NCBI GenBank assembly: GCA_902784065.1
Contig: CACZTJ010000036.1
Location: 1 to 44,049, forward strand
Source: an uncultured Prevotellaceae bacterium
GTDB lineage: Bacteria > Bacteroidota > Bacteroidia > Bacteroidales > Bacteroidaceae
DNA length: 44,049 nt
Reading direction: 5' to 3'
The translations under genes were made by a program, and so were the position numbers. Positions 18,480 to 27,572 of this stretch are shown here, piece by piece. Numbering within the stretch: the stretch's first letter is position 1; every line of letters begins with the position of its first letter. The notes below the pieces were generated by a model. The model was given only the letters and a program-made list of their open reading frames with translations, searched no databases and was not told the origin of the DNA.

Positions 18480-20465
18480 TTATCTACGGCGTTCTTTCAA
18501 AATACCATGACGATAGGCATAGAGCAACTTCTTTAGATCAGCTACCTGACGTTTCAGTTCTTCTCCCTTATCTGTATCTGCCACAAGCATACGATGAGCA
18601 GACATCTCTACGATCTGTGTAGTGGATTTGATATCCGTTTCTCGAACGATGGCATCACGCTGAGAGGTGAACGGCTCATGCTGAACGAGCTGGAAGCCGC
18701 GTGAATGATACACCAACGTATAACCAGCAATACCTGTCTCATGATGGTATGCCTCAGAGAAACCACCATCAATCACCATCAGCTTACCTCCTGCCTTGAT
18801 GGGATTTTCTCCTTTGGATGCATGAATAGGCACGTGACCATTGATGATATGACGATTTTTCCCTCTAACCCCAAAAGCATCCAGGATCAGATCACAGATC
18901 GCCTCTGAGTCACGAAGTTTGAAATAATTGCCTTTCTCTTCTTTATATGTCTCCTTATCTTTGAGGAAATAGCGTTCAAAAGTTGCCATCTTTGATTTGT
19001 CAAACAGCGGGGAGTCTTTTCCACACCAGAGATAGAGGAAAAAATCACGGGCATAGTCGAGTGGATAATCTTCAGAAGGTCCTTCAAAGGCTGTACGGAT
19101 TATCATACCGATATTATGCATGAGATCCTTTCCCTTGTAGCGTACACCTGGATAAACTTCGACTTCCTTTAACGAACCGTCATCATTCAGAGGACAACTG
19201 GCGTGGAAAAGCAGGTTGGAATTGCTGATGGTGTACATACATCCATGTGAGAGCAGCGTTCGGATGTGCTTCTTCAGTTTCTCACAGATACGGAATGAAT
19301 GATGAAGCTTCTCCATCAGATCCGCTTCCTCACTGGTCAGTGCGTTAGGATTGGCAGGATCAATGGTGGGGAAGTGGCAACTACGCATCTCGTATTCTTT
19401 TCCATCAAGCTTGCATACTCCTCTATCGAAATCGATAAAGTTAAACAGGTTTCGATCCTGCATATGCCATTCGGGACGACGATTAAAGATCGCAGCTTCC
19501 TCTTTGAACTGGATGACAGCAATAGCCTTGTGCATCTTTGCTGTTAGCAAACGCATCTTCTCGTCCATCTTATTGCCAGGGAGAATTTTGGGCTTAAACT
19601 CTTCACACGGATCATCATTGTAGGCATCAAGTGCAAATGTAGCCAAAGGCACGAGATTGATACCATATTCCTCGATGGTTCTAAGGTTCGCATATCTGAG
19701 GCAGAGTCTTAAAACGTTACAGATAGATGCATTATTTCCTGCGGCAGCTCCCATCCAAAGAATATCATGGTTACCCCATTGGATGTCCCATGCATGATAT
19801 TGGCGCAGCGTGTCCATGATGATATGTGCACCAGGGCCTCTGTCATAGATATCGCCAAGGATATGTAGCTGGTCAATAGCCAGCCGCTGGATGACATTAC
19901 AGATGGCTACGATGAAGTCGTCAGCACGTCCTGTGGAAATAATGGTGTTCACAATGACACTGACATACGCAGCCTTATCAATGTCGGACACACTCTCATG
20001 GAGCAATTCCTCAATGATATACGAGAAATCCTCAGGCAGCGACTTGCGCACTTTAGATCGGGTGTATTTTGACGAGACATCACGACATACCTTCACCAAC
20101 TGGTGGATGGTGATACGATACCAGTCATCAATATCATTCTCACGTGTCTTAATCAGTTCAAGTTTCTGTTCTGGATAGTAGATCAGAGTGCAAAGCTCCT
20201 TCTTCTCCGACTCACGGATATTATTGCCGAAAAGCTCGTTCACTTTTCGCTTGATATTTCCCGAAGCATTTTTCAAGACATGCTGAAAGGCACCGCTTTC
20301 TCCATGAAGATCAGCCAGAAAGTGCTCCGTACCTTTGGGCAATGCCATCACAGCCTCCAGATTAATAATCTCTGTAGAGGCATCAGCAATGGTAGGGAAG
20401 GATTGTGATAGTAGTTGCAGATAATGCAGATCGTCCTTCGTAGTTTCAAAATGAGTTGTTGTCAT
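18480..20465 (-). CDS. fbp: Fructose-1,6-bisphosphatase, class III
   Basis: Gluconeogenic phosphatase converting fructose-1,6-bisphosphate to fructose-6-phosphate. 661 residues, the length of the class III (Firmicutes-type) enzyme, unrelated to E. coli Fbp. It belongs to the metallophosphatase fold: FLADLHGE near the N-terminus, LGDIYDRGPG, WGNHDILWMGA, and NGHVPIHASKGE with VIDGGFSEAYH later, giving the Asp/His/Asn metal ligands. Its ATG overlaps the upstream glycosyltransferase stop by 4 bases, and it is the last gene before the terminator. Confidence 0.95.
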   Translation of the reverse strand: MTTTHFETTKDDLHYLQLLSQSFPTIADASTEIINLEAVMALPKGTEHFLADLHGESGAFQHVLKNASGNIKRKVNELFGNNIRESEKKELCTLIYYPEQKLELIKTRENDIDDWYRITIHQLVKVCRDVSSKYTRSKVRKSLPEDFSYIIEELLHESVSDIDKAAYVSVIVNTIISTGRADDFIVAICNVIQRLAIDQLHILGDIYDRGPGAHIIMDTLRQYHAWDIQWGNHDILWMGAAAGNNASICNVLRLCLRYANLRTIEEYGINLVPLATFALDAYNDDPCEEFKPKILPGNKMDEKMRLLTAKMHKAIAVIQFKEEAAIFNRRPEWHMQDRNLFNFIDFDRGVCKLDGKEYEMRSCHFPTIDPANPNALTSEEADLMEKLHHSFRICEKLKKHIRTLLSHGCMYTISNSNLLFHASCPLNDDGSLKEVEVYPGVRYKGKDLMHNIGMIIRTAFEGPSEDYPLDYARDFFLYLWCGKDSPLFDKSKMATFERYFLKDKETYKEEKGNYFKLRDSEAICDLILDAFGVRGKNRHIINGHVPIHASKGENPIKAGGKLMVIDGGFSEAYHHETGIAGYTLVYHSRGFQLVQHEPFTSQRDAIVRETDIKSTTQIVEMSAHRMLVADTDKGEELKRQVADLKKLLYAYRHGILKERRR

Positions 20466-21544
20466 ATCTTTAAATGGTTTGTCAAAAGTTTGCGAATTTT
20501 GTTCGTTTGTCTATTCTCCTGTGGGGGTAGGGGCATATAGCCTTCATCGAGATCTGTCTCCTCACTGAGAACTTGCATCAAGCTGGCGGCAAATCCTTTC
20601 AGATTTTTCCCTTCAAGTGTTTCGTATAACTGATCATCGTTAACTGTATCTCGCATAAGTTCACGTGTCAGTTCTATCATATGGAGCAATAACGGTTGGC
20701 GATGAAGCTGGGTAATCATCTTCAACAGGTAATCCGTCTCATTGCCTTGATAATCACCAATGATTTCCTTGATGGGGCGAGGTTGCGTGTAGCTGTCAGG
20801 ATAGTAGGCTGCTATATGGCTGGTGTCAATTCCCGGTGTCGGAAGACTGAGGATATTGATACCATAGTCAACATAGTTTCTGATATTCTCATGTGAGGCA
20901 TAGATCATCAAACGTCTCCAGTCGATATCTTGTGGGTGTGCGACAACATCAAGGTTTTTGCACCAGCGCCGATCCCCAGTGATACTCGCCTTGATAATCG
21001 TGGCAAGTGCCTCTGCTGTGATATCGTCCATTTGCTCCAATGTGTTAGAGTCAATCACCTTCTGGTAGACAGTAAATGTCTGAGAACACATCTCCATAGG
21101 TGAGATGGTATTGGTGATAATGGCATTATGTACGACTTCAACACGCTTGTTCCATTTCAGTTTTAAGAAATTCTTTTGTTCCAACATGCCAAGAGCGATG
21201 ATGGTGTAAGCCCTTTGGATACACAATTTCTGCCATTGAAAGATCCTGCCTGCTTTGGCTTGAGGAGTCTGTTGTTCGATAGCCCAGGATTCCATTTGTC
21301 CGTGAGGTGTTATCACTATTCGTGCACCAGCCTTACGACCTGACATCGCAGCACGGATGATATCGAAATTCCAACAACCATGACAATGCACGATGTCGGG
21401 CTGTAGAGTTTTCAGTTGTTGTTTGAAGGCCGCATAACTATCTGCTATACATATCTCCGCACTTTGGCGCAAACCATCTGCTAACAGTTCGACGTGTTGC
21501 CGAATCAGCGGATCGCTTTTAGGGAATATGTATAATACCTTCAT
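20462..21544 (-). CDS. Glycosyltransferase-like protein (GT-B N-terminal domain, unrecognised C-terminal half)
   Basis: 360 residues. The first ~155 look like the N-terminal Rossmann domain of GT4-type glycosyltransferases: VLYIFPKSDPLIRQHVELL, DIVHCHGCWN, IVITPHGQMESWA and a VVHNAI strand just before the domain break. The second half lacks the usual nucleotide-sugar domain with its EX7E motif; instead it has a helical, charged sequence including WRRLMIYASHENIRNYVDYG and ends in a Lys-rich tail. It overlaps fbp by 4 bases and follows a GT2 gene. It may be a degenerate or repurposed glycosyltransferase; substrate unknown. Confidence 0.65.
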   Translation of the reverse strand: MKVLYIFPKSDPLIRQHVELLADGLRQSAEICIADSYAAFKQQLKTLQPDIVHCHGCWNFDIIRAAMSGRKAGARIVITPHGQMESWAIEQQTPQAKAGRIFQWQKLCIQRAYTIIALGMLEQKNFLKLKWNKRVEVVHNAIITNTISPMEMCSQTFTVYQKVIDSNTLEQMDDITAEALATIIKASITGDRRWCKNLDVVAHPQDIDWRRLMIYASHENIRNYVDYGINILSLPTPGIDTSHIAAYYPDSYTQPRPIKEIIGDYQGNETDYLLKMITQLHRQPLLLHMIELTRELMRDTVNDDQLYETLEGKNLKGFAASLMQVLSEETDLDEGYMPLPPQENRQTNKIRKLLTNHLKI

Positions 21545-21561
21545 AATACTGACAATGAATA

Positions 21562-22227
21562 TTATTCTAATTTGAGGACTGTAGTCTCTGAACGATTGAA
21601 TATGTTCTTGAGAATGATATGTAATCGGTAGTTCAAAAGACTAAAAGGTGAGACCTTCTGTTCGAAGTACTTCAATACGTCATAACTTACATCCTTACGG
21701 ATAATCATAAAATTGTATCGTCCCCAGAAATAGTTCAGGAAACGACGGTTGTAGACATGCTTCAGTTTTCGTTCTGATTTCAGAATATGGTAACAAGCCT
21801 CATCGTATGAGGCAAACGACTGCAGACGGATTCCCTTCTTGTTGATATAGCCAAGTGTCAGTTCTGCATCCTCGTCTAATGCTTCAACAATGGTCTGAAG
21901 CTCTGATTCACCTTTAGGTTTGTTGTGGATGTTCTGAAAGATCAGCCAATCATATTTTGAAGCTTTGATTCCGAGATTTATTGCCATCTTCCTACGTACA
22001 CGCACATTCCTTTGCTTCGGAAGAAAAGTGGAATATAGTATCGGATAACCTTGCTTGTATAACTTTAGCACATCAGGTGTTTCATCGGTAGATGTCTCAT
22101 CAACAATAATCACCTCATGCCCAGGCTCGTATGCCTGGGTGAGGTATGCGGGCAAGTTTTCTTTTAATTCATGAGCCTGGTCAAAGACCGTCATGATAAT
22201 GGAGAATCCTTGTTTATCGATATTCAT
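21562..22227 (-). CDS. Glycosyltransferase family 2 protein
   Basis: 221 residues, a compact GT-A enzyme. It shows the N-terminal SIIMTVFDQAHELKENLPAYL strand/helix and VIIVDETSTDETPDVL, in which the first Asp and the STDET loop bind the sugar nucleotide. The basic tail (KRKL, NRRFLNYFWGRYNF) may contact membrane or acceptor. No membrane segment is obvious. It lies between lysA and the GT-B-like gene with short gaps (10 and 17 bases). A role in cell-surface glycan synthesis is likely but unproved. Confidence 0.82.
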   Translation of the reverse strand: MNIDKQGFSIIMTVFDQAHELKENLPAYLTQAYEPGHEVIIVDETSTDETPDVLKLYKQGYPILYSTFLPKQRNVRVRRKMAINLGIKASKYDWLIFQNIHNKPKGESELQTIVEALDEDAELTLGYINKKGIRLQSFASYDEACYHILKSERKLKHVYNRRFLNYFWGRYNFMIIRKDVSYDVLKYFEQKVSPFSLLNYRLHIILKNIFNRSETTVLKLE

Positions 22228-22237
22228 TATTCTTGTA

Positions 22238-23398
22238 TTATAATTCGTCGCTCATATAGCCTAGAGGCAATTTGCGACAGTTGTATTGTGAGGCCATAAT
22301 TTCACCATAAGCACCAGCAGAACGGATAGCCAGCAGATCACCGCGTTTTGTCTTGTTCAAATCAGTATGCTTTGCAAACACATCTGTCGATTCGCAGATA
22401 GGTCCCACCACATCGTATGATTCAACAGGCTCTTCGCTGGTAATATTTTCAATCTTATGATAAGCCTGATACAGAGCCGGACGAATCAGATCCGTAAAGC
22501 CGGCATCCACAATAGCAAACTTCTTGGTAGCGCCTTCTTTTATATATAAGGTACGCGTGATAAGAGAACCACACTGTGCTACGACAGCTCTTCCGAGTTC
22601 AAAATGAAGTGTCTGTCCGTTACGCAGTTTCAGTTTCTTGGCATACGTATCGAAGTACGACTTGAAATCTGGAATGGGAACACGGTTGGGGTGGGTATAT
22701 TCGATACCCAGTCCGCCACCTACGTTTATATGCTCCACTCTGATACGATGACGCTCAAGTTCGTCTTGCAATTCGTTGATTCTATTACAGAGTGCTTCGA
22801 AATCACCCATATCGAGAATCTGCGAACCTATGTGGAAATGAAGTCCTACAAACTTTACATTCGACAGTTTCTCTGCCTCACCGATAACGGTCAGCATGTC
22901 ATGCATGGCAATACCAAACTTATTTTCTGCCAAACCCGTCGTGATATTGGCATGTGTATGTGCGCCCACATTCGGGTTCAGACGGAATGCCACACGTGCC
23001 ACTTTGCCTTTAGCTGCTGCCAGTTCATTAATGACCTCCAGTTCAGGAATACTCTCTACATTGAAACAGAAAATATCTTGATCGAGTCCAAGGTTAATCT
23101 CCCAGTCACTCTTTCCTACGCCAGCATACACAATTTTGTTGCTGGGAAATCCAGCCTTCACAGAGGCCTCAATCTCGCCACCGCTCACGCAGTCAGCACC
23201 CAAGCCTGCTTCACGGATGAAGCGGAGAACTTTGGGGTTAGCATTCGCCTTAATGGCATAATGCACCACAAAACCTTCATGCTTGCGTGCCTCACCAACA
23301 ATAGCTTGAAGTGTCTGGCGTAATAATTCTGTATCGTAGTAGTAGAAGGGGGTCTGTATCGACTGCAACTTCTCTACAGGAAATTTTCCTTTTGCCAT
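22238..23398 (-). CDS. lysA: Diaminopimelate decarboxylase
   Basis: Last step of lysine synthesis: PLP-dependent decarboxylation of meso-DAP. 386 residues. Shows HYAIKANANP with the PLP lysine K50, GADCVSGGEI, HFHIGSQI, NVGGGLGIEY (phosphate binding) and FELGRAVVAQCG. Near the C-terminus, PICESTDVF supplies the Cys used by the second subunit, and AGAYGEIMASQYN closes the active site. It lies 35 bases downstream of the ftsE-lysC fusion, placing the first and last enzymes of the pathway side by side. Confidence 0.96.
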   Translation of the reverse strand: MAKGKFPVEKLQSIQTPFYYYDTELLRQTLQAIVGEARKHEGFVVHYAIKANANPKVLRFIREAGLGADCVSGGEIEASVKAGFPSNKIVYAGVGKSDWEINLGLDQDIFCFNVESIPELEVINELAAAKGKVARVAFRLNPNVGAHTHANITTGLAENKFGIAMHDMLTVIGEAEKLSNVKFVGLHFHIGSQILDMGDFEALCNRINELQDELERHRIRVEHINVGGGLGIEYTHPNRVPIPDFKSYFDTYAKKLKLRNGQTLHFELGRAVVAQCGSLITRTLYIKEGATKKFAIVDAGFTDLIRPALYQAYHKIENITSEEPVESYDVVGPICESTDVFAKHTDLNKTKRGDLLAIRSAGAYGEIMASQYNCRKLPLGYMSDEL

Positions 23399-23433
23399 AT
23401 CAGTTCTACTTGTGTTGTGTGTTGTTTTATTGT

Positions 23434-25395
23434 TTATTTGTTGAAGATCGTGTTACTTAAGTTCTGGAGTGCACGCTTTTTGTCCTCCTCACGTATCAGA
23501 AATGAAATGTTGTAGTTGGAGCCGCCATAGCTAACCATGCGTACGGGAATATCCTTCATGGCGTCAAGAGCCAACGACTCGAAACCGATGTTCGACCAGT
23601 CGAGGTCACCTACCACACAGATGATACACATGTTAGTATCCACTGTTACGGTGCCATATTTCTTCAGCTCATCTACGATTTCTCCGAGGTGTGAAGAGTT
23701 GTCAATACTCATAGAGACACCAACCTCTGAGGTACAGATCATATCAATACTGGTCTGATAGCTCTCAAAGATCTCAAATACCTTACGCAGGAAACCTGTA
23801 GCCAGGAGCATACGGCTTGATTTGATCTTGATGGCTGTGATATTGTCCTTGGCAGCTACCGCCTTAATCTTTCCGTATTCGGTCTTGTTGCTGATGGTGG
23901 TACCCTCGGCATCTGGATCCATAGTGTTCAGCAGACGTACTGGAATACCAGCATACTTGGCAGGCTGTACACATGTGGGATGGAGAATCTTTGCACCGAA
24001 GTAAGCCAACTCTGCAGCTTCTTCAAAATGAAGCTGATGCACGGGTGACGTATTATCCACTACACGTGGATCGTTGTTGTGCATACCGTCAATATCAGTC
24101 CATATCTGAATCTCTTCGGCATTAATAGCAGCACCAACGAGTGAGGCCGTATAGTCAGAGCCACCACGTTGCAGGTTATCAATCTCTCCATAGGCATTGC
24201 GACAGATGAAACCCTGTGTGAGATATACTTGTGCTCCCTCATGCTCATCAAGAATAGCCTTAAGTTTCTCCTTAATATAAACGGGATCTGGCTCAGAGTT
24301 CTTGTCTGTACGCATAAAGTCAAGTGCATTGATGAGTACAGCCTTAATGCCAATCTCGTTCATATAGTTTACAACCATATTCGTTGAGATAATCTCACCC
24401 TGTGCTAGGATACTCTTTTCCTCAAAGCTGGTGAAAAGTTCCTTTGTAAACGAACGCAGATAGTCGAACTCGCTCTGCAGGAACTCACGCGTAGCTGCCT
24501 TTGTCTCTTCTTTTGTGTAGAGCGCTTCCACATGACGATTGTAATCATGCTCCAAACGATTGATCACTTCGTTAGCGCCATCAGAATTCTTCTTGTAGAG
24601 ATAGTCAGAGATCTCGACAAGTAAGTTGGTGGTACCTGCCATAGCCGAAAGTACTACGAATACAGGTTCTCCAGACTTTGTGACAAGATTGGTCACTTCT
24701 TTCATCCTCTGTGGGGTGCCGACGGACGTACCGCCGAATTTCATCACTTTCTCCTGACATTGGAAGGCCTTGCCTGGATACTTGTTGAGGAGTGAGATGT
24801 TATGGGTTGTCATCAGGATGGCAGTACCCTGTTCAGAGATAGTTTTCAACAGCTGCATCACCTCGTCGGTCGTATCTTTATCAAGATTACTGGTCGGCTC
24901 ATCGGCAATAATCAGCTTGGGGCGGTTGAGAATGGCACGGGCAATTGCAATACGTTTCTGTTCACCTCCAGAAAGCTGATGCGGCATGTTGTCCTTCTTG
25001 TCGGCTAAACCGATCTCTGTCAACACCTCATTGATGCGCTCGTTGATAGCATCCTTATCCTTCCAACCTGTAGCCCTTAATACAAAATAGAGGTTCTTAT
25101 AGACACTGCGATCATTAAGGAGCTGGAAATCCTGGAAGACGATACCCATCTCTCTGCGGAGGGCGGGAATTTCTTTATTACGAATAGTCAGCAGGTCATA
25201 CCCCAGTACTGTTGCCTCGTTGGCCTCATCGAGCACCAGCTCACAATATAGTGTTTTCAGCAATGTGCTCTTGCCGGCACCAACACGTCCAATCAGATAG
25301 ATGAAGTCACCTTCATTCACCTGTAAGTTCACATTTCCCAACACTAGCCTGCCTTCACGCTGGCAGATGTTCGCATTCTTTAGATTGATCAGCAT
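23434..25395 (-). CDS. ftsE-lysC: FtsE-type ABC ATPase fused in frame to aspartate kinase
   Basis: 653 residues in one frame. Residues 1-217 are a complete FtsE-like ATPase: Walker A GRVGAGKST (36-44), Q-loop VFQDFQLLNDRSVYKN, signature LSGGEQKRIAIARA (141-154), Walker B LIIADEPTSNLD (161-172) and the H-loop TTHN. Residues 218-653 are a full aspartate kinase: VMKFGGTSVG (217-226), LTQGFICRN, GGSDYTASLVGAA, WTDIDGMHNNDPR, then two C-terminal ACT domains giving likely feedback control by lysine or threonine. The junction is tight (FQCQEK-VMKFGG). The kinase half begins with an ATG at 24744, preceded by AGGAG (24755-24751). No ftsX is nearby. One polypeptide or partly separate translation are both possible. 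Confidence 0.9.
   Translation of the reverse strand: MLINLKNANICQREGRLVLGNVNLQVNEGDFIYLIGRVGAGKSTLLKTLYCELVLDEANEATVLGYDLLTIRNKEIPALRREMGIVFQDFQLLNDRSVYKNLYFVLRATGWKDKDAINERINEVLTEIGLADKKDNMPHQLSGGEQKRIAIARAILNRPKLIIADEPTSNLDKDTTDEVMQLLKTISEQGTAILMTTHNISLLNKYPGKAFQCQEKVMKFGGTSVGTPQRMKEVTNLVTKSGEPVFVVLSAMAGTTNLLVEISDYLYKKNSDGANEVINRLEHDYNRHVEALYTKEETKAATREFLQSEFDYLRSFTKELFTSFEEKSILAQGEIISTNMVVNYMNEIGIKAVLINALDFMRTDKNSEPDPVYIKEKLKAILDEHEGAQVYLTQGFICRNAYGEIDNLQRGGSDYTASLVGAAINAEEIQIWTDIDGMHNNDPRVVDNTSPVHQLHFEEAAELAYFGAKILHPTCVQPAKYAGIPVRLLNTMDPDAEGTTISNKTEYGKIKAVAAKDNITAIKIKSSRMLLATGFLRKVFEIFESYQTSIDMICTSEVGVSMSIDNSSHLGEIVDELKKYGTVTVDTNMCIICVVGDLDWSNIGFESLALDAMKDIPVRMVSYGGSNYNISFLIREEDKKRALQNLSNTIFNK
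24742..24755 (-). promoter_or_regulatory. Possible internal ribosome-binding site and start for the aspartate kinase half
   Basis: Minus-strand reading is AGGAG, six bases, ATG, where the ATG is the first Met of MKFGGTSVG. Good Shine-Dalgarno spacing is unusual in this window, where most starts have none, and the ATG lies exactly at the usual aspartate kinase start. It could allow a separate 436-residue kinase to be made. Confidence 0.45.
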
Positions 25396-25428
25396 ATTCT
25401 CAACTTTTCAAGCTTAACTATTTTCCAT

Positions 25429-26076
25429 TTACTTCATTTCACCTTTAGCCTTGGCTTCACGGCGTTTCTTGTCCCAATTGGGATCGTGGCGCTTCTGCAG
25501 CTCGGCAGCCACATCTTCGATACGCATGTGTTTGGCAGTCAGCAATACAAGGAGGTGATAGAGCATGTCTGACACCTCATATGTCAATTGCTCATTAGTA
25601 CCTGTGCAAGCTTCGATGACCGACTCCAAAGCTTCTTCACCAACCTTCTGTGCAATACGCTTCAAACCATCCTTAAACAGCTTGGTGGTATAGCTTCCTT
25701 CAGGCATTTCCTCATGACGGAGATTGATAAAATCCTGTAACTCCGTCAGGAAGAGCAGAGGATTGTGCTCGTTTTCTTCACCCCAACAGGTGTCTGTGCC
25801 TGTGTGGCAGGTAGGACCATCGGGATTGGCTTTCACCAACAAGGTGTCATTATCGCAGTCAACCATAATGTCAACAAGGTGCAGGAAATTACCCGAGGTT
25901 TCTCCCTTTGTCCAAAGACAGTTGCGACTACGACTCCAGAACGTCACTTTCTTGGTGGCTATCGTCTTGTCGTATGCCTCCTGGTTCATATAGCCCAGCA
26001 TCAGCACATTCTTAGTTTTAGCGTCTTGAATGATGGCAGGAACCAACCCACCGCACTTCTCAAAATCGATCTTCAT
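25429..26076 (-). CDS. hisIE: Phosphoribosyl-AMP cyclohydrolase / phosphoribosyl-ATP pyrophosphohydrolase
   Basis: Fused enzyme for steps two and three of histidine synthesis. 215 residues. The HisI part (1-110) shows MQGYMN-like MLGYMNQEA, KVTFWSRSRNCLWTKGETSGN, and the metal sites DCDNDTLL and PTCHTGTDTCW. The HisE part (about 120-215) shows EGSYTTKLFKDGLKRIAQKVGEEA and the DMLYHLLVLL helix. Twelve bases separate it from hisF. Confidence 0.96.
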   Translation of the reverse strand: MKIDFEKCGGLVPAIIQDAKTKNVLMLGYMNQEAYDKTIATKKVTFWSRSRNCLWTKGETSGNFLHLVDIMVDCDNDTLLVKANPDGPTCHTGTDTCWGEENEHNPLLFLTELQDFINLRHEEMPEGSYTTKLFKDGLKRIAQKVGEEALESVIEACTGTNEQLTYEVSDMLYHLLVLLTAKHMRIEDVAAELQKRHDPNWDKKRREAKAKGEMK

Positions 26077-26088
26077 ATTCTTTTTTTA

Positions 26089-26847
26089 CTATAATCTTAC
26101 ATTTATGCCTTCCCCTTTTAAATATTGCTTCAGTTCGGGGATGGGAATCTCACCGAAATGAAATACAGAAGCAGCGAGTGCTGCGTCAGAATGACCCTCG
26201 ATAAAGGTATCGCGGAAATGCTCCTTACAACCAGCACCACCACTGGCAATAATAGGAATTGACAAGTGGTCTGCCAACTCGCGCAGCGCCTCATTGGCAT
26301 ATCCTTCCTTCACACCATCGTGGTTCATTGAAGTAAACAGAATTTCGCCTGCACCTCGCTCTTGAGCTTCATGGGCCCATTCGAAAAGCCCTCTTTCTGT
26401 GCGTTCGCGACCACCTTTCAGATAGCAATGCCAGCCATCTTCATCGAGACGGGCATCGATGGCACAGACACACACCTGAGAACCAAAGCGCGATGTGATC
26501 TCATCGATGAGTTCTGGTCTGCGGATGGCGGCTGAGTTCACACTCACTTTATCAGCGCCAGCATAGAGCAGTCGCTCTACATCAGCGAGCTCGTTGATGC
26601 CACCGCCTACGGTAAAGGGGATATTTATCTCCTGAGCCACGCGTGTCACCATCTCCGTAAAAGTCTTGCGACCTTCAAAAGAAGCTGTGATATCTAGGAA
26701 ACACAGTTCATCAGCCCCTTGCTCGCTATAGGCCTTGCCCAGAGCTACTGGGTCGCCTGCAGAGCGCAGGTTCACGAAGTTCGTGCCCTTAACGGTCTCA
26801 CCGTCTTTCACGTCCAGGCAGGGTATGATTCTCTTTGCTAAACTCAT
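26089..26847 (-). CDS. hisF: Imidazole glycerol phosphate synthase cyclase subunit
   Basis: Cyclises PRFAR with ammonia delivered by HisH, giving IGP and AICAR. 252 residues, TIM barrel. Catalytic Asp residues are in [10 protein letters not shown] (D11) and CAIDAR (about D131); phosphate-binding sites are VGGGI and IASGGAG. Overlaps hisA by 4 bases. Confidence 0.97.
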   Translation of the reverse strand: MSLAKRIIPCLDVKDGETVKGTNFVNLRSAGDPVALGKAYSEQGADELCFLDITASFEGRKTFTEMVTRVAQEINIPFTVGGGINELADVERLLYAGADKVSVNSAAIRRPELIDEITSRFGSQVCVCAIDARLDEDGWHCYLKGGRERTERGLFEWAHEAQERGAGEILFTSMNHDGVKEGYANEALRELADHLSIPIIASGGAGCKEHFRDTFIEGHSDAALAASVFHFGEIPIPELKQYLKGEGINVRL

Positions 26848-27572
26848 TCGTTGCTAAATTTCTCTCTTAATTCGTTTAAATCTATTCGCCCCTCATAAAT
26901 AGCTTTGCCGAAAACAACAGCGGGGATGCCAGCAGTATCAAGAGCTTGAATGTCTTCGATTGAGGATACACCACCAGATGCTATCAGATGTAACTCTGGA
27001 TATGCCGCCATCACTTGTCGGTATAGCTCTATAGCCGGACCAGCAAGGGTACCGTCTTTCGATATCTCCGTGCAGAGCACGTTCTTCACACCTGCATCCA
27101 CATATTTTCTCAGGAAAGGTAACAGATCCTCAGAAGAATCTTCTTTCCAGCCGTTGATACTAATCTTTCCGTGTCTGACGTCAGCCCCCAGAATGATACG
27201 GTCCGAACCATATTTTTCCAACCAACCCATGAATAAGTCTGGGTTTGTAACAGCGATAGAACCGATGGTTACCATCGAGGCACCTGCGGTAAACGCCTTT
27301 TCGATATCCTCATCTGTCTTGATACCGCCACCGAAATCTACTGTCAGATGGGTCTCGGCAGTAATTGTTTGGAGAACCTGCTCGTTGACAATATGCTTGG
27401 ATTTAGCACCATCGAGGTCAACCACATGAAGACGCTTAAAGCCGATATTCTCAAACTCACGAGCCACTTCGGCAGGGGAGTCACGATACACCGTCTTCTG
27501 ATCGTAATCACCTTTCGTGAGACGTACGCACTGGCCGCCTATGATGTCTATAGCAGGGATCAATTCTATCAT
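26844..27572 (-). CDS. hisA: ProFAR isomerase (phosphoribosylformimino-AICAR ribotide isomerase)
   Basis: Amadori isomerisation of ProFAR to PRFAR, a TIM-barrel enzyme of 242 residues. Catalytic Asp residues are in [11 protein letters not shown] (D9) and [10 protein letters not shown]; phosphate loops are DFGGGI and IASGGV. It overlaps hisF and hisH by 4 bases each (ATGA), indicating tight coupling. Confidence 0.97.
   Translation of the reverse strand: MIELIPAIDIIGGQCVRLTKGDYDQKTVYRDSPAEVAREFENIGFKRLHVVDLDGAKSKHIVNEQVLQTITAETHLTVDFGGGIKTDEDIEKAFTAGASMVTIGSIAVTNPDLFMGWLEKYGSDRIILGADVRHGKISINGWKEDSSEDLLPFLRKYVDAGVKNVLCTEISKDGTLAGPAIELYRQVMAAYPELHLIASGGVSSIEDIQALDTAGIPAVVFGKAIYEGRIDLNELREKFSNE

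Noticed and set aside
22604-23323. 239-codon rightward ORF
   Set aside because: Lies wholly antisense to lysA, Cys- and His-rich with no recognisable domain; lysA has intact catalytic motifs.
25396-25428. Lysine riboswitch or attenuator before the ftsE-lysC gene
   Set aside because: Only 33 bases lie between hisIE and this gene, too short for a riboswitch, with no hairpin plus T-run.
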